Of a stretch of DNA of 64,000 nt, positions 8,512 to 16,890 are shown one piece after another. A program made the translations under genes and the position numbers. The DNA lies in assembly GCF_900104535.1 (NCBI RefSeq), contig NZ_LT629710.1:4623501-4687500 (forward strand), in the 5' to 3' direction. The first letter of the stretch is position 1. Each line of letters begins with the position of its first letter. The notes under the pieces were generated by a model. It ran no database searches and was not told the DNA's origin. It saw nothing but the letters and a program-made list of their open reading frames with translations. This DNA is from Nakamurella panacisegetis. Its GTDB lineage: Bacteria; Actinomycetota; Actinomycetes; Mycobacteriales; Nakamurellaceae.

Positions 8512-9938
8512 CAGGTCTCCAAGCGCATCAGGTCGTCGTCGGTCTCTCGGCGCAACAGCTGACGGGACGTACCGTCGATCACCGCGACCAGCGGCGGCCG
8601 CGGCAGCCGGTTGTAGTTGCTGGCCATCGAGTAGCAGTAGGCCCCGGTGGCCGCGACCGCGATCAGGTCGCCGACCGCGATGTCCGCAGGAAGGTAGCAG
8701 TCCCGGACGACGATGTCCCCGCTCTCGCAGTGCTTGCCGACGACGCGGCAGCGGGCGGCCGGCGCATCGGACGACCGCGAGGCCAGCACGGCGGTGTAGT
8801 CGGCGTCGTACAGGGCGGTGCGGATGTTGTCGCTCATCCCGCCGTCGATGCTGACGTACTTGCGCACCACGCCGCCGTCCAGATGCACGTCCTTGATGGT
8901 GCCGACCTCGTAGAGGGTGACGGTGCCCGGACCGACGATCGCTCGGCCGGGCTCGACCGCGATTCGCGGCACGGCCAGACCGGCGGCCTGGCACTCCCGT
9001 TCGACGATCTCGGTGAGCGACTTGGCCATGGCGTCCACCGGCGGTGGCGTGTCGGTCGAGGTGTAGGCGATGCCCAGCCCTCCCCCGAGGTCGAGCGTGG
9101 TGATCGAAGCGGCCAGGTCGGGGTGCGTCTTGATGATGGTCTTCAGCAGCCCGACCAGCCGGTGGGCCGACACCTCGAAGCCGGACGGGTCGAAGATCTG
9201 GGAGCCGATGTGCGAGTGCAGACCGATCAGCTCCAGGCCGGAGCAGGCCACGATCCGGCGGACTCCTTCGGCGGCGTCCCCGCCGGCCAGGGAGAATCCG
9301 AACTTCTGGTCCTCGTGAGCCGTGGCGATGAACTCGTGGGTGTGGGCCTCGACGCCGACCGTGATCCGGATCATCACCGGGATCCGGCGGGCCGAGCCGT
9401 TGCCGCCTCCCGACTCGAGATGGAGCCGCTCCGCGATGCCGGCCAACCGCGCGATCTCGTCGTAGGAGTCGACGACGATCGCTCCGATCCCGGCGTCGAC
9501 GGCCATCTCCAGCTCGGCCTGCGACTTGTTGGACCCGTGCAGGGCGATCTTGGCCGGTGGGAAGTCGGCCCGCAGCGCCAGCGCCAGTTCACCGGCCGAG
9601 CAGACGTCCAGGGCGAGGCCCTCCTGGGCCAACCAGTTCACGATGTGCGTCGACAGGAACGCCTTGGCCGCATAGTGCACGTCACCGGCCGCGCCGAAGG
9701 CGTCGGCGAAGTCCTGGCAGCGGCTGCGGAAGTCCTGCTCGTCCATGGCCAGCAGGGGCGTGCCGTACTGCGCCGCCAGGTCGCGAACGTCGTTGCCGGC
9801 CAACGTCATCGCCCCGGTGGTGCGGCGCGCGCCGCGCGGCCACACGACCGGGTCGAGGTCGTTCAGGTCGACCGGGACGACCGAGGTGTGGTCGACCGGG
9901 ATCTCGCCGTGCCGCGGACCGGCCGGATGGGCTCTCAT
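8508..9938 (-). CDS. lysA: Diaminopimelate decarboxylase
   Basis: PLP enzyme of alanine-racemase fold (type III) making L-lysine from meso-diaminopimelate. The product has 476 residues. The PLP lysine is in the segment D-V-H-Y-A-A-K-A-F; further signatures are G-L-H-S-H-I-G-S-Q-I, L-D-L-G-G-G-L-G-I-A-Y and E-P-G-R-A-I-V. ATG 9938 is preceded by AGGA at six bases; an upstream in-frame codon at 9980 has no ribosome site. First gene of the chain lysA-small membrane protein-hom-thrC-thrB, in which every junction is a 4-nt overlap. A perfect 6+1+6 palindrome (AGCGGT/ACCGCT) at 9980-9992 lies in the 106-bp gap behind argS. Confidence 0.96.
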   Translation of the reverse strand: MRAHPAGPRHGEIPVDHTSVVPVDLNDLDPVVWPRGARRTTGAMTLAGNDVRDLAAQYGTPLLAMDEQDFRSRCQDFADAFGAAGDVHYAAKAFLSTHIVNWLAQEGLALDVCSAGELALALRADFPPAKIALHGSNKSQAELEMAVDAGIGAIVVDSYDEIARLAGIAERLHLESGGGNGSARRIPVMIRITVGVEAHTHEFIATAHEDQKFGFSLAGGDAAEGVRRIVACSGLELIGLHSHIGSQIFDPSGFEVSAHRLVGLLKTIIKTHPDLAASITTLDLGGGLGIAYTSTDTPPPVDAMAKSLTEIVERECQAAGLAVPRIAVEPGRAIVGPGTVTLYEVGTIKDVHLDGGVVRKYVSIDGGMSDNIRTALYDADYTAVLASRSSDAPAARCRVVGKHCESGDIVVRDCYLPADIAVGDLIAVAATGAYCYSMASNYNRLPRPPLVAVIDGTSRQLLRRETDDDLMRLETW

Positions 9939-10044
9939 GTCGAATCCTGATTCTGTGCGGAGATCTGGCTGTTGGCGCAAGCGGTCACCGCTGTACTCGG
10001 TCCGCTCCGGTCGATGATGCCCACCCGCGGCGGTCGGTCGGTCG

Positions 10045-11697
10045 TCACATGCGCTCGGGCGCGGTCACGCCGAGGACGGCCAGGCCGTTGGCCAGCACCT
10101 GGGCGGTCGCGGCGCAGAGCCAGAGCCGGGCCACGTTCGCGGCGGTCGGCTGCTCGTCGCCCAGCGGGAGCACCCGCACCGCCTCGTAGAACTTGTGGTA
10201 GCCCGACGCCAGATCCTCCAGGTAGCGGACCACCCGGTGCGGCTCCCGCAGCTCGGCCGAGGACGCGAGGATCTGCGGATAGGCGGCGAGCAGCGCGATG
10301 AGCTCGGATTCCTGCGGCGTGTCGAGCAGGGCCGGGTCGTAGCGGTCGCCGAGGTCGATCCCCAGCTCGGCGGCGTCCCGGACCAGCTTGGACAGGCGGG
10401 CGTGCGCGTACTGGACGTAGAAGACCGGGTTGTCCGACGTCTGTTTGGTCCACAGATCCAGATCGAGGTCGAGCGTGGTGTCGACCGAGTAGCGGATCAG
10501 GGAGTAACGGGCGGCGTCGACCCCCAGCGCCTCGATGAGGTCATCGAGCGAGATCACCGTCCCCGCGCGCTTGCTCATCCGGACCGGTTCGCCGTTCTTG
10601 ACCAGGAAGACCATCTGCCCGATCATCACCTCGACCACGTCGGGATCGTCGCCGAACGCCTCCGCGGCGGCCTTCAACCGGCTGATGTACCCGTGGTGAT
10701 CGGCTCCGAGCATGTAGATGCACAGGTCGAACCCGCGCGACCGCTTGTCCAGGAAGTAGGCCAGGTCGCCGGCGATGTAGGCCGGTTCGCCGTCGGACTT
10801 GACCACGACGCGGTCCTTGTCGTCGCCGTAGTCGGTGGTCCGCAGCCACCAGGCACCGTCCTTCTCGTACAGGTGCCCGGACGCCTTCAGCCGATCCACC
10901 GCCGTCGTCACCGCGCCGCTCTCGTGCAGCGAGTCCTCGTGGAAGTAGACGTCGAAGTCGGTGCGGAACGCGTGCAGGGTGGCCTTGATCTCGTTGAACA
11001 TCTTCTCGACACCGGCCGTGCGGAACAGCTCGGTGGCCTCGGCGTCGGGCAGGGCGGCGGCACCGGGGTTGGCCTCCTGGATCGTGTTCGCGATCTCCAG
11101 GATGTAGTCGCCGCCGTACCCGTCCTCGGGCGCCGGCAGTCCGCGCGCGGCGGCCAGCAACGAGCGGGCGAACCGGTCGATCTGCGCACCCGCGTCGTTG
11201 AAGTAGTACTCCCGGACGACGGTGGCCCCCTGGGTGCTCAGCACCCGGCCCAGCGCGTCGCCGACGGCGGCCCACCGGGCTCCGCCGATGTGCACCGGGC
11301 CGGTCGGGTTGGCCGAGACGAACTCCAGGTTGATCTGCTTGCCGGCCAATGCGTCGGACGCGCCGTAGGCGGGGCCGGCGGCGATCACCTGGCCCACCAC
11401 GGCGGCCGCGGCGGCCGTGTCAAGGCGGATGTTGAGGAAGCCGGGACCGGCGATGTCGACGCCCGCGATCCCGTCGGCCCTGGCCAGGTACCGAGCCAGC
11501 ACCTCGGCGATCTTCCGGGGCGGCAGGCCGGCCGTCTTGGCCAGCTTCAGAGCGACCGGTGTGGCGTAGTCCCCGTGCTCCCGGGAACGGGGTCGGTCGA
11601 TGGTGATCTCGTCGGGCACCGTCAGGCTCAGGTCGCCCGCAGCGACCGCCTCGGACAGGGCAGCACGAACAACATCGGCCAAGCGAACGGGATTCAC
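10045..11697 (-). CDS. argS: Arginyl-tRNA synthetase
   Basis: Class I aminoacyl-tRNA synthetase of 550 residues charging tRNA-Arg. Visible motifs: the HIGH-type [14 protein letters not shown], the KMSKS-type R-M-S-K-R-A-G-T, an N-terminal Arg-specific additional domain (first ~110 residues) and a C-terminal anticodon-binding DALR domain ending in E-R-M. The GTG at 11697 has no ribosome site, but a TAGAAT -10 box ends six bases before it, so the mRNA is probably leaderless. The argS-lysA-hom-thrC-thrB order is the same as in mycobacteria. Confidence 0.97.
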   Translation of the reverse strand: MNPVRLADVVRAALSEAVAAGDLSLTVPDEITIDRPRSREHGDYATPVALKLAKTAGLPPRKIAEVLARYLARADGIAGVDIAGPGFLNIRLDTAAAAAVVGQVIAAGPAYGASDALAGKQINLEFVSANPTGPVHIGGARWAAVGDALGRVLSTQGATVVREYYFNDAGAQIDRFARSLLAAARGLPAPEDGYGGDYILEIANTIQEANPGAAALPDAEATELFRTAGVEKMFNEIKATLHAFRTDFDVYFHEDSLHESGAVTTAVDRLKASGHLYEKDGAWWLRTTDYGDDKDRVVVKSDGEPAYIAGDLAYFLDKRSRGFDLCIYMLGADHHGYISRLKAAAEAFGDDPDVVEVMIGQMVFLVKNGEPVRMSKRAGTVISLDDLIEALGVDAARYSLIRYSVDTTLDLDLDLWTKQTSDNPVFYVQYAHARLSKLVRDAAELGIDLGDRYDPALLDTPQESELIALLAAYPQILASSAELREPHRVVRYLEDLASGYHKFYEAVRVLPLGDEQPTAANVARLWLCAATAQVLANGLAVLGVTAPERM

Positions 11698-11703
11698 CCA
11701 CTC

Positions 11704-11709
11704 ATTCTA
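11704..11709 (-). promoter_or_regulatory. -10 element for leaderless argS
   Basis: On the minus strand TAGAAT (five of six matches to TATAAT) is followed by GAGTGG and then directly by the GTG start of argS. The six-base gap places the transcription start at or next to the start codon, the layout of leaderless actinobacterial mRNAs. No convincing -35 hexamer is seen. Confidence 0.5.
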
Positions 11710-11919
11710 GGAAGACACAGCACCTGCTTTGTGCCACGGCCGCCGGAACGCCACCCGACGAAGGCACCGCAGGGGCGTCGGAGGCGCCGATCCGCCGCTC
11801 CGCCACGCCCAGCGGCGGCTCACATCGAGGTCACCGATTGCACCCGTAGACTCCAGCGGTCTACCCCCGGTCCTTTCCCGATCGGTCCAGCGCGTGATCA
11901 GAACGAGGTCGAACCACCG

Positions 11920-12825
11920 ATGATGGCTAGCGGTAAGAATGCCAAGAAGTCCCGTGCGGCGGCGCCCGTCGTCAGCCGGCGGCAGGGACTTCCCTGGCTG
12001 ACCATCGGCGCGGTGGTCGTCGTCCTGCTGCTCGTCGGCGGCATCTTCACAGTTGTCTACTCGAAGAACCGGTCGAACAACGAGGCCGCCGCGGCGGTAG
12101 CGCCGTTCGTCCCGTCGGCCACCAACAAGGACCCGTCGACCAAGATCACCGGCATCTACGCCGGGAAGAGCACCGTGGCCGCCAACGGGAGCCTCAGCTT
12201 CACCGAGTACAAGTCCGCGCTGCACGTCACGTCGACCCAGCGAGTCGCCTACGACCGGTACCCGCCGGTTGGCGGCCCCCACGACGCCGAATGGGCCGAC
12301 TGCAACGGCGACATCTACACGACGCCCATGCGCAACGAGAACATGGTTCACCCGCTCGAGCACGGCGCCGTCTGGATCACCTACAACCCCAAGACGATCG
12401 CCGCCGGTGACCTGGACAAGCTCAAGGCCATGGTGAGCGGCCAGACCTACCTGTTCCTGAGCCCCTACACCGACCTGAGTTCCCCGATCTCGCTGCAGGC
12501 CTGGGCCCACCAGCTCAAGGTCGACTCGGCGGGCGATCAGCGGATCCAGGAGTTCATCACCGCCCTGCGCCAGAACTCCTACATCGCGCCGGAACCGGGC
12601 GGCAACTGCTCGCAGCCGGGCTTCACCCCGACCGCCCTGATCACCACGCCCCCGACGGCCGGCACCGACACGGTGCAGATGAACGGCACCGGGGCCGCGG
12701 CGGCCAGCGGCGAGGCCGGCGCCGGAGCCACCGCATCCGGTGCGGTTGCCTCCTCCGGTGCTCCTGCTTCGTCCGGTGCAGTCACGACCACCTCGACGTC
12801 GACTGCGGCCACCACCAGCAAGTAG
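11920..12825 (+). CDS. DUF3105 membrane-anchored extracytoplasmic protein
   Basis: 301-residue protein with a basic N-terminus, one membrane span (about residues 25-47, TIGAVVVVLLLVGGIFTVVY) and an exported domain carrying the DUF3105 signature Y-x-x-x-P-P-V-G-G-P-H-D and H-P-L-E-H-G-A-V-W-I-T-Y. The last ~75 residues are a Gly/Ala/Ser/Thr linker-like tail. Function unknown; the conserved His-rich motif suggests metal binding. Two consecutive ATGs (11920, 11923) follow GAGG. It is 12 bp upstream of a DUF305 gene, a recurrent actinobacterial pairing, so both probably act together outside the membrane. Confidence 0.85.
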   Translation: MMASGKNAKKSRAAAPVVSRRQGLPWLTIGAVVVVLLLVGGIFTVVYSKNRSNNEAAAAVAPFVPSATNKDPSTKITGIYAGKSTVAANGSLSFTEYKSALHVTSTQRVAYDRYPPVGGPHDAEWADCNGDIYTTPMRNENMVHPLEHGAVWITYNPKTIAAGDLDKLKAMVSGQTYLFLSPYTDLSSPISLQAWAHQLKVDSAGDQRIQEFITALRQNSYIAPEPGGNCSQPGFTPTALITTPPTAGTDTVQMNGTGAAAASGEAGAGATASGAVASSGAPASSGAVTTTSTSTAATTSK

Positions 12826-12837
12826 GGAACGTCGACC

Positions 12838-13647
12838 TTGACGCAGGAAAGTCCTCCCCCGGCTCCGGATGACGTGAACCCGCCGTCGGCCACGGTGTCG
12901 CCGCGCACTGCCGGGCCAACCGGCCTGTCGATCCTCACTCGCTGGGGCTCTCGCGGCACCGCGACGATCCTCGGGATCGGCGCGTTGGTCCTGGTGCTGA
13001 TCGGCGCGACGATCGGGCTCGCATTCGCCCACAACGGCACGCAGACGGTGTCGATCAGCGCGCAGGGGCAGGATCCGGTCGACACCGGATTCGCGCGGGA
13101 CATGGTGGTGCACCACACGCAGGGCGTGACCATGGCCCACATCGCCGAGCTGAACTCGACCGACACCGAGGTCCGATCGGTGGCCTACGACATCGAGTAC
13201 ACCCAGACGTCCGAGATCGGCACCATGAACGGCTGGCTCGACCTGTGGGGTGTCCCCCGGCTCACCCTGGGCAGCACCCACATGTCCTGGATGGGGTCGA
13301 CCGGCATGGCCGACATGCACGACATGACCACGGCCACCACCGCCGCCACGTCGTCCGGCCTGTCCGACGGTGCCGTCATGCCCGGCATGGCTACCGACGC
13401 CGAGATCGCGAAGTTGCAGAGCCTCAAGGGCAAGGCCTCGGACATCTACTTCCTGCAGTTGATGGTCCGGCATCACGAGGGCGGCGCCGCGATGATGACC
13501 TACGCCGCGAACCACGCGCTGTCCCCCGTGGTGCAGAACTTCGCCAGCAAGATGCTGGAGGCCCAGACGTCCGAGGTCGGGGTCATGACCGGCATGCTCT
13601 CCGCCCGCGGGGCGAAGCCGCTGGCCTTCACCGCACCGACCGGGTGA
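12838..13647 (+). CDS. DUF305 His/Met-rich exported protein
   Basis: 269-residue membrane-anchored protein with one span at about residues 40-62 (TILGIGALVLVLIGATIGLA). Two helix-bundle halves carry paired histidines: M-V-V-H-H-T-Q-G-V-T-M-A and M-V-R-H-H-E-G-G-A-A-M-M, the DUF305 hallmark. Between them lies a Met/His-rich stretch (H-M-S-W-M-G-S-T-G-M-A-D-M-H-D-M), and M-P-G-M-A-T-D-A-E-I, also typical of the family. Such residues suggest binding of copper or another soft metal, unproven here. The start is a TTG at 12838 with AGGGA nine bases upstream; a GTG about 11 codons later is an alternative. It follows the DUF3105 gene with a 12-bp gap. Confidence 0.85.
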   Translation: MTQESPPPAPDDVNPPSATVSPRTAGPTGLSILTRWGSRGTATILGIGALVLVLIGATIGLAFAHNGTQTVSISAQGQDPVDTGFARDMVVHHTQGVTMAHIAELNSTDTEVRSVAYDIEYTQTSEIGTMNGWLDLWGVPRLTLGSTHMSWMGSTGMADMHDMTTATTAATSSGLSDGAVMPGMATDAEIAKLQSLKGKASDIYFLQLMVRHHEGGAAMMTYAANHALSPVVQNFASKMLEAQTSEVGVMTGMLSARGAKPLAFTAPTG

Positions 13648-13698
13648 CCGGAGTGCGGTGCGGTTGCACCGTTCTCATGCGGTAGAGTTCTGCTTCGC

Positions 13699-13770
13699 GC
13701 CCCCGTAGCTCAGGGGATAGAGCACCGCCCTCCGGAGGCGGGTGCGCAGGTTCGAATCCTGCCGGGGGCA
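13699..13770 (+). tRNA. tRNA-Arg(CCG)
   Basis: Full cloverleaf: acceptor GCCCCCG/CGGGGGC, D stem GCTC/GAGC, anticodon stem CCGCC/GGCGG with loop CTCCGGA (anticodon CCG, reads CGG), T arm GCAGG-TTCGAAT-CCTGC and discriminator A at 13770. CCA is not encoded. A TAGAGT -10-like box sits at 13683-13688. Confidence 0.97.
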
Positions 13771-13780
13771 CAGGCGCATG

Positions 13781-13812
13781 CGGCCGGTTCAGTCGAGAGA
13801 CTGGACCGGCCG
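13781..13812. terminator. Stem-loop terminator after tRNA-Arg
   Basis: A 14-bp stem (13781-13794 with 13799-13812, one G-T pair) closed by a GAGA tetraloop lies 10 bp after the tRNA. It faces the 3' end of the convergent ku gene and could act for both strands. It lacks a long T-run, as is usual in high-GC actinomycetes. Confidence 0.6.
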
Positions 13813-13813
13813 T

Positions 13814-13849
13814 TCTGCTGTCCGCGCCCGGTCTGCTGTCCGCGCCCGG
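13814..13849. repeat. Tandem 18-bp direct duplication
   Basis: Two perfect adjacent copies of an 18-bp unit starting TCTGCTGTCCGCG (13814-13831 and 13832-13849), directly behind the tRNA terminator and before the ku stop codon. Probably a recent slippage duplication in non-coding DNA. Confidence 0.8.
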
Positions 13850-13884
13850 TGTCGCCCGCGTCGGCCCGGCAGATACCCGCCGGC

Positions 13885-14868
13885 CTACGCGGTCTTCGTG
13901 CTGGGCTCGGCTTTCGGCTTCGCGGCTCGGGTCGACGTCTTGGCCGAGCCGGTCCGCGCGCGGGTGGTCTTCGGTTTCGCGGCCGTCTCGGCCACTTCGG
14001 CCTTCTCGGCGGCGGGCTTGCGCGACCGGGGCTTGCGGGCAGGGGCGTCGTCGCTGCCGTCCGAGGCCTCGGCCGGAGCCTGGGCTGCCGGTTCACCCTT
14101 GCTGCGCGCGACGCTCCGTTGCAGGGCGGCCAGCAGATCCAGCACCTCGGCGTCCTCGCCCTCCGCGACGGGCGTGGCCGGGAAGGCCTGCTCCCCTTCG
14201 AGTTTCGCGTCGATCATCTGCTGCAACTCGGCGCGGTAGGCGTCCTCGTGCTCCTCCGGGTGGAAGTCGTCGGCGTAGGAGTCGACCAGCAACGCGGCCA
14301 TCTGCTTCTCGGCCGGGGACAGCTTCACCTCGGTCTCCAGCGACTTGAAGGACGCCTCGCGGATCTCGTCCGGCCACCGCAGGGTCTGGAGCATCAGCAC
14401 GTCACCGCGTACCCGAAGCGCAGCCAGCCGGACCTTCTGGCGCAGCGCGAAGTGCACGATGGCCACCCGGTCGTTCTCGGCCAGCGTCTCGCGCAGCAGC
14501 ACGTAGGCCTTGGCCGACTTCGAGGCCGGCTCCAGCAGGTAGCTGGCGTCGTACAGCACCGGGTCGATCTGCTCGGCCGGGACGAACGAGAGCAGGTCGA
14601 TCTCGCGTTCGGAACTGGTCGGCAGACTCTTGAGGTCCTCGTCGGTGATGATCGCGGTCCGGCCGTCCTCCGCCTCGTAGGACTTCGCGATGTCGCTGAA
14701 CGGCACCACCTCGCCGTCGATCTCACAGGTGCGCTGGTAGCGGATGCGCCCGCCGTCCTTCTCGTGCACCTGATGGAACTTGATGTCGTGGTCCTCGGTG
14801 GCGGAATACACCGCGACCGGGACGTTGACGAGCCCGAAGACCAGGGAACCCTTCCAAATGGAGCGCAT
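13885..14868 (-). CDS. ku: Non-homologous end-joining protein Ku
   Basis: 327-residue bacterial Ku homodimer subunit that rings DNA ends and recruits ligase LigD. The core begins M-R-S-I-W-K-G-S-L-V-F-G-L-V-N-V-P-V and contains the Ku signature D-I-K-F-H-Q-V-H followed by R-I-R-Y-Q-R-T-C. The last ~65 residues form a Lys/Ala/Pro-rich tail (K-P-R-S-R-K-P-A, K-P-K-T-T-R-A-R), as in actinobacterial Ku proteins with extended basic C-termini that bind DNA. No ligD lies in the window; the divergent neighbour is a coiled-coil protein of unknown role. Confidence 0.96.
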   Translation of the reverse strand: MRSIWKGSLVFGLVNVPVAVYSATEDHDIKFHQVHEKDGGRIRYQRTCEIDGEVVPFSDIAKSYEAEDGRTAIITDEDLKSLPTSSEREIDLLSFVPAEQIDPVLYDASYLLEPASKSAKAYVLLRETLAENDRVAIVHFALRQKVRLAALRVRGDVLMLQTLRWPDEIREASFKSLETEVKLSPAEKQMAALLVDSYADDFHPEEHEDAYRAELQQMIDAKLEGEQAFPATPVAEGEDAEVLDLLAALQRSVARSKGEPAAQAPAEASDGSDDAPARKPRSRKPAAEKAEVAETAAKPKTTRARTGSAKTSTRAAKPKAEPSTKTA

Positions 14869-14964
14869 CGGACCATGATGGACCAGTTCCGCCCGCGTCG
14901 TCACCCCAACCGGCACCAAACGCTCTCGCCAACGCCGGCCGATCCGATGGGTGAAGATGATCCG

Positions 14965-15900
14965 ATGACCGAACCGGATCTGCTGCACGCGGCGGTCGAC
15001 GAGTTGTACGCGAGCCCGATGCCCGAGTTCACCGCCCGCCGCAAGGCATTGGCCGCCGCCGCCCGCCAGGCCGGCCACCGGGACGTGGCGACGGCGATCG
15101 CCGCCCTCCGCAAGCCGACGCTGTCCGCCGACACACTGAACCGGCTGGTCCGGGCGGCCCCCGATGAGGTCGACGAGCTGCTGGAACTGGGCGCCGGTCT
15201 GCGTCGGGCCGAGCAGGAGCTGGACGGACCGGCTCTGCGGGAACTGTCCGGACGGCGCAAGGCGCTGGTCGCCGACCTGACCCGGCTGGCGTTCGACATC
15301 ACCGGACAACCGAACCCCTCACCGTCGATCCGGGACGAGGTGGTCGCCACCCTCAACGCCGCACTCGCCGATGAGCAGGTGGCCGACCGGTTGATCTCTG
15401 GGGCCCTTGTCACACAGGCCCGGTGGGACGGCTTCGGTTCGACCTCGCTGCCCGAGCTGGCCGCCGTGCTCCCCCTGCGCCGGCCCCGGACTCCCCCGGC
15501 GACCCCACTGGCGGCGCCGAGATCGACGACCGAACACGTCGCTCGACCTACGGAACCGACACCGAAGCGCCGTCCGGCCGACGACCGGGGAACGCGCCGG
15601 ACCGACGCCGCCTCCGAACGCAAGGCCGCCCAGGACAAGGCAGCGGAGGACAGGGCCCGCCGGGAGCGGGAGCAGCGGATGGCCCAGGCCCAGCGGGAGG
15701 CCGACGAGGCCGACGCCGAGGCCGCCCACGCCGCCGCCGATGTCGCGGCCATCGACCGCCGGATCGACGAGTTGACCGCCGAGATCACCGAACAACGCCG
15801 GCGACTGGCGCAAGCCCAACGGAGGTCCAGATCGGCCGACGTCCGCAGGCGGGCCGCCCAGCTCGCCCTGACCCGCACCGGCGGCGGCCGGCCCGGCTGA
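14965..15900 (+). CDS. Hypothetical coiled-coil protein divergent from ku
   Basis: 311-residue protein. The N-terminal half is helical and Ala/Leu-rich (M-T-E-P-D-L-L-H-A-A-V-D-E-L-Y, then several A-A-L-x-K-P-type helices). A Pro/Arg/Thr linker follows, then a C-terminal ~110 residues very rich in Arg/Glu/Ala (E-D-R-A-R-R-E-R-E-Q-R-M-A-Q-A-Q), a clear coiled coil. No enzymatic motif is seen. ATG 14965 is chosen because the well-packed sequence begins there; ATG 14947 is also possible. Proteins of this look are common in actinomycetes. A DNA-repair link by its position beside ku is only a guess. Confidence 0.75.
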   Translation: MTEPDLLHAAVDELYASPMPEFTARRKALAAAARQAGHRDVATAIAALRKPTLSADTLNRLVRAAPDEVDELLELGAGLRRAEQELDGPALRELSGRRKALVADLTRLAFDITGQPNPSPSIRDEVVATLNAALADEQVADRLISGALVTQARWDGFGSTSLPELAAVLPLRRPRTPPATPLAAPRSTTEHVARPTEPTPKRRPADDRGTRRTDAASERKAAQDKAAEDRARREREQRMAQAQREADEADAEAAHAAADVAAIDRRIDELTAEITEQRRRLAQAQRRSRSADVRRRAAQLALTRTGGGRPG

Positions 15901-15925
15901 TCCCCGCCCGATCGGATCCGACAAG

Positions 15926-16723
15926 TCAGACCCGGCAGACGATCTCGCCGTTGAGCACCGCGAACCAGCCGTCCGGGTCGGCGGCCCAGGTACGCCAACC
16001 GGCGGCGATCGCAGACAGGCCGGCCTCGTCGGTGAAACCTCGGGCGACGGCCTGCCGTCCGAATTCCGACGACACCACGCGCTCGGCCCACAGACCGCCC
16101 CACCAGGAACGCTCGGCTTCGGTCGAGTAGCACCAGACCGACGCCGACGAGGTGACATCGCTCAAGCCGGCCCGATGCGCCCAGTGCCGCAGGAAGCGGC
16201 CACCATCGGGCTCGGCGTGGTTGCTGCGGGCCACCTGCTGGTACAGCGTCATCCAGTCGTCGAGGGCGGGCAGCCGCGGGAACCAGGCCATGGCCGCGAA
16301 GTCGGCGTCCCGGGCCGCGACCAGGCCGCCGGGCCGGGTCACCCGGCGCATCTCCCGGAGGGCCCCCACCGGGTCGGCCAGATGCTGCAGAACCTGGTGG
16401 GCGTGCACCACGTCGAAAGCCGCCTCCTCGACGTCCAGCTGATAGACGTCGCCCACCGCGAATTCCAGGTTGGCCACGCCGGCGAAGGCGGCGGTCGCCT
16501 CGGCGATCACCGCGTCACCCTGGTCCAGGCCCCGAACGAGGCCGGGCGCAACGCGCTCGGCAAGGTCGGCGGTGATGGTGCCCGGGCCGCAACCGATGTC
16601 GAGCAGAGCCATCCCGGATCGCAGCTGCGGCAACAGGTACGCAGCCGAGTTCTCTGCGGTGCGCCAACGGTGGGAACGCAGCACGGAATCATGGTGGCCG
16701 TGGGTGTATCGGGCACCGGACAT
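15926..16723 (-). CDS. SAM-dependent class I methyltransferase
   Basis: 265-residue Rossmann-fold methyltransferase. Motif I is A-L-L-D-I-G-C-G-P-G-T-I-T (about residues 39-51), followed by the acidic residue in R-G-L-D-Q-G-D, motif II-like F-D-V-V-H-A-H-Q-V-L-Q-H-L and R-V-T-R-P-G-G-L-V-A-A-R-D. This is the UbiE/Methyltransf_11-25 type acting on small molecules. The C-terminal half (W-C-Y-S-T-E-A-E-R-S-W-W-G) shapes the substrate site but I do not recognise the substrate. ATG 16723 has GAGG five bases upstream. Divergent from the Gfo/Idh gene. Confidence 0.9.
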   Translation of the reverse strand: MSGARYTHGHHDSVLRSHRWRTAENSAAYLLPQLRSGMALLDIGCGPGTITADLAERVAPGLVRGLDQGDAVIAEATAAFAGVANLEFAVGDVYQLDVEEAAFDVVHAHQVLQHLADPVGALREMRRVTRPGGLVAARDADFAAMAWFPRLPALDDWMTLYQQVARSNHAEPDGGRFLRHWAHRAGLSDVTSSASVWCYSTEAERSWWGGLWAERVVSSEFGRQAVARGFTDEAGLSAIAAGWRTWAADPDGWFAVLNGEIVCRV

Positions 16724-16804
16724 GTTCGCCTCACAGGTCTTCCGGAGGAATCAGGGACATTCCGACCATAGCCGCTGTTTCACGGAATGAGAACTAAATC
16801 CCAT

Positions 16805-16816
16805 ATTCTGGAATAG
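16805..16816. promoter_or_regulatory. Palindrome TATTC-TG-GAATA in a divergent promoter region
   Basis: A perfect 5+2+5 palindrome lies in the 167-bp gap between the divergent methyltransferase and dehydrogenase genes. A second GGAAT-N7-ATTCC inverted repeat occurs at about 16749-16765. The repeated GAAT/ATTC element in an AT-rich patch looks like an operator; TAGGCT at 16815-16820 may be a -10 element. Confidence 0.35.
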
Positions 16817-16890
16817 GCTAACCTGGCCCGGCACTGTGGCCCGCGCAACACTTCCGCAAAAGGTTGCGTAACTTCTCGCAAGGAGCATCG

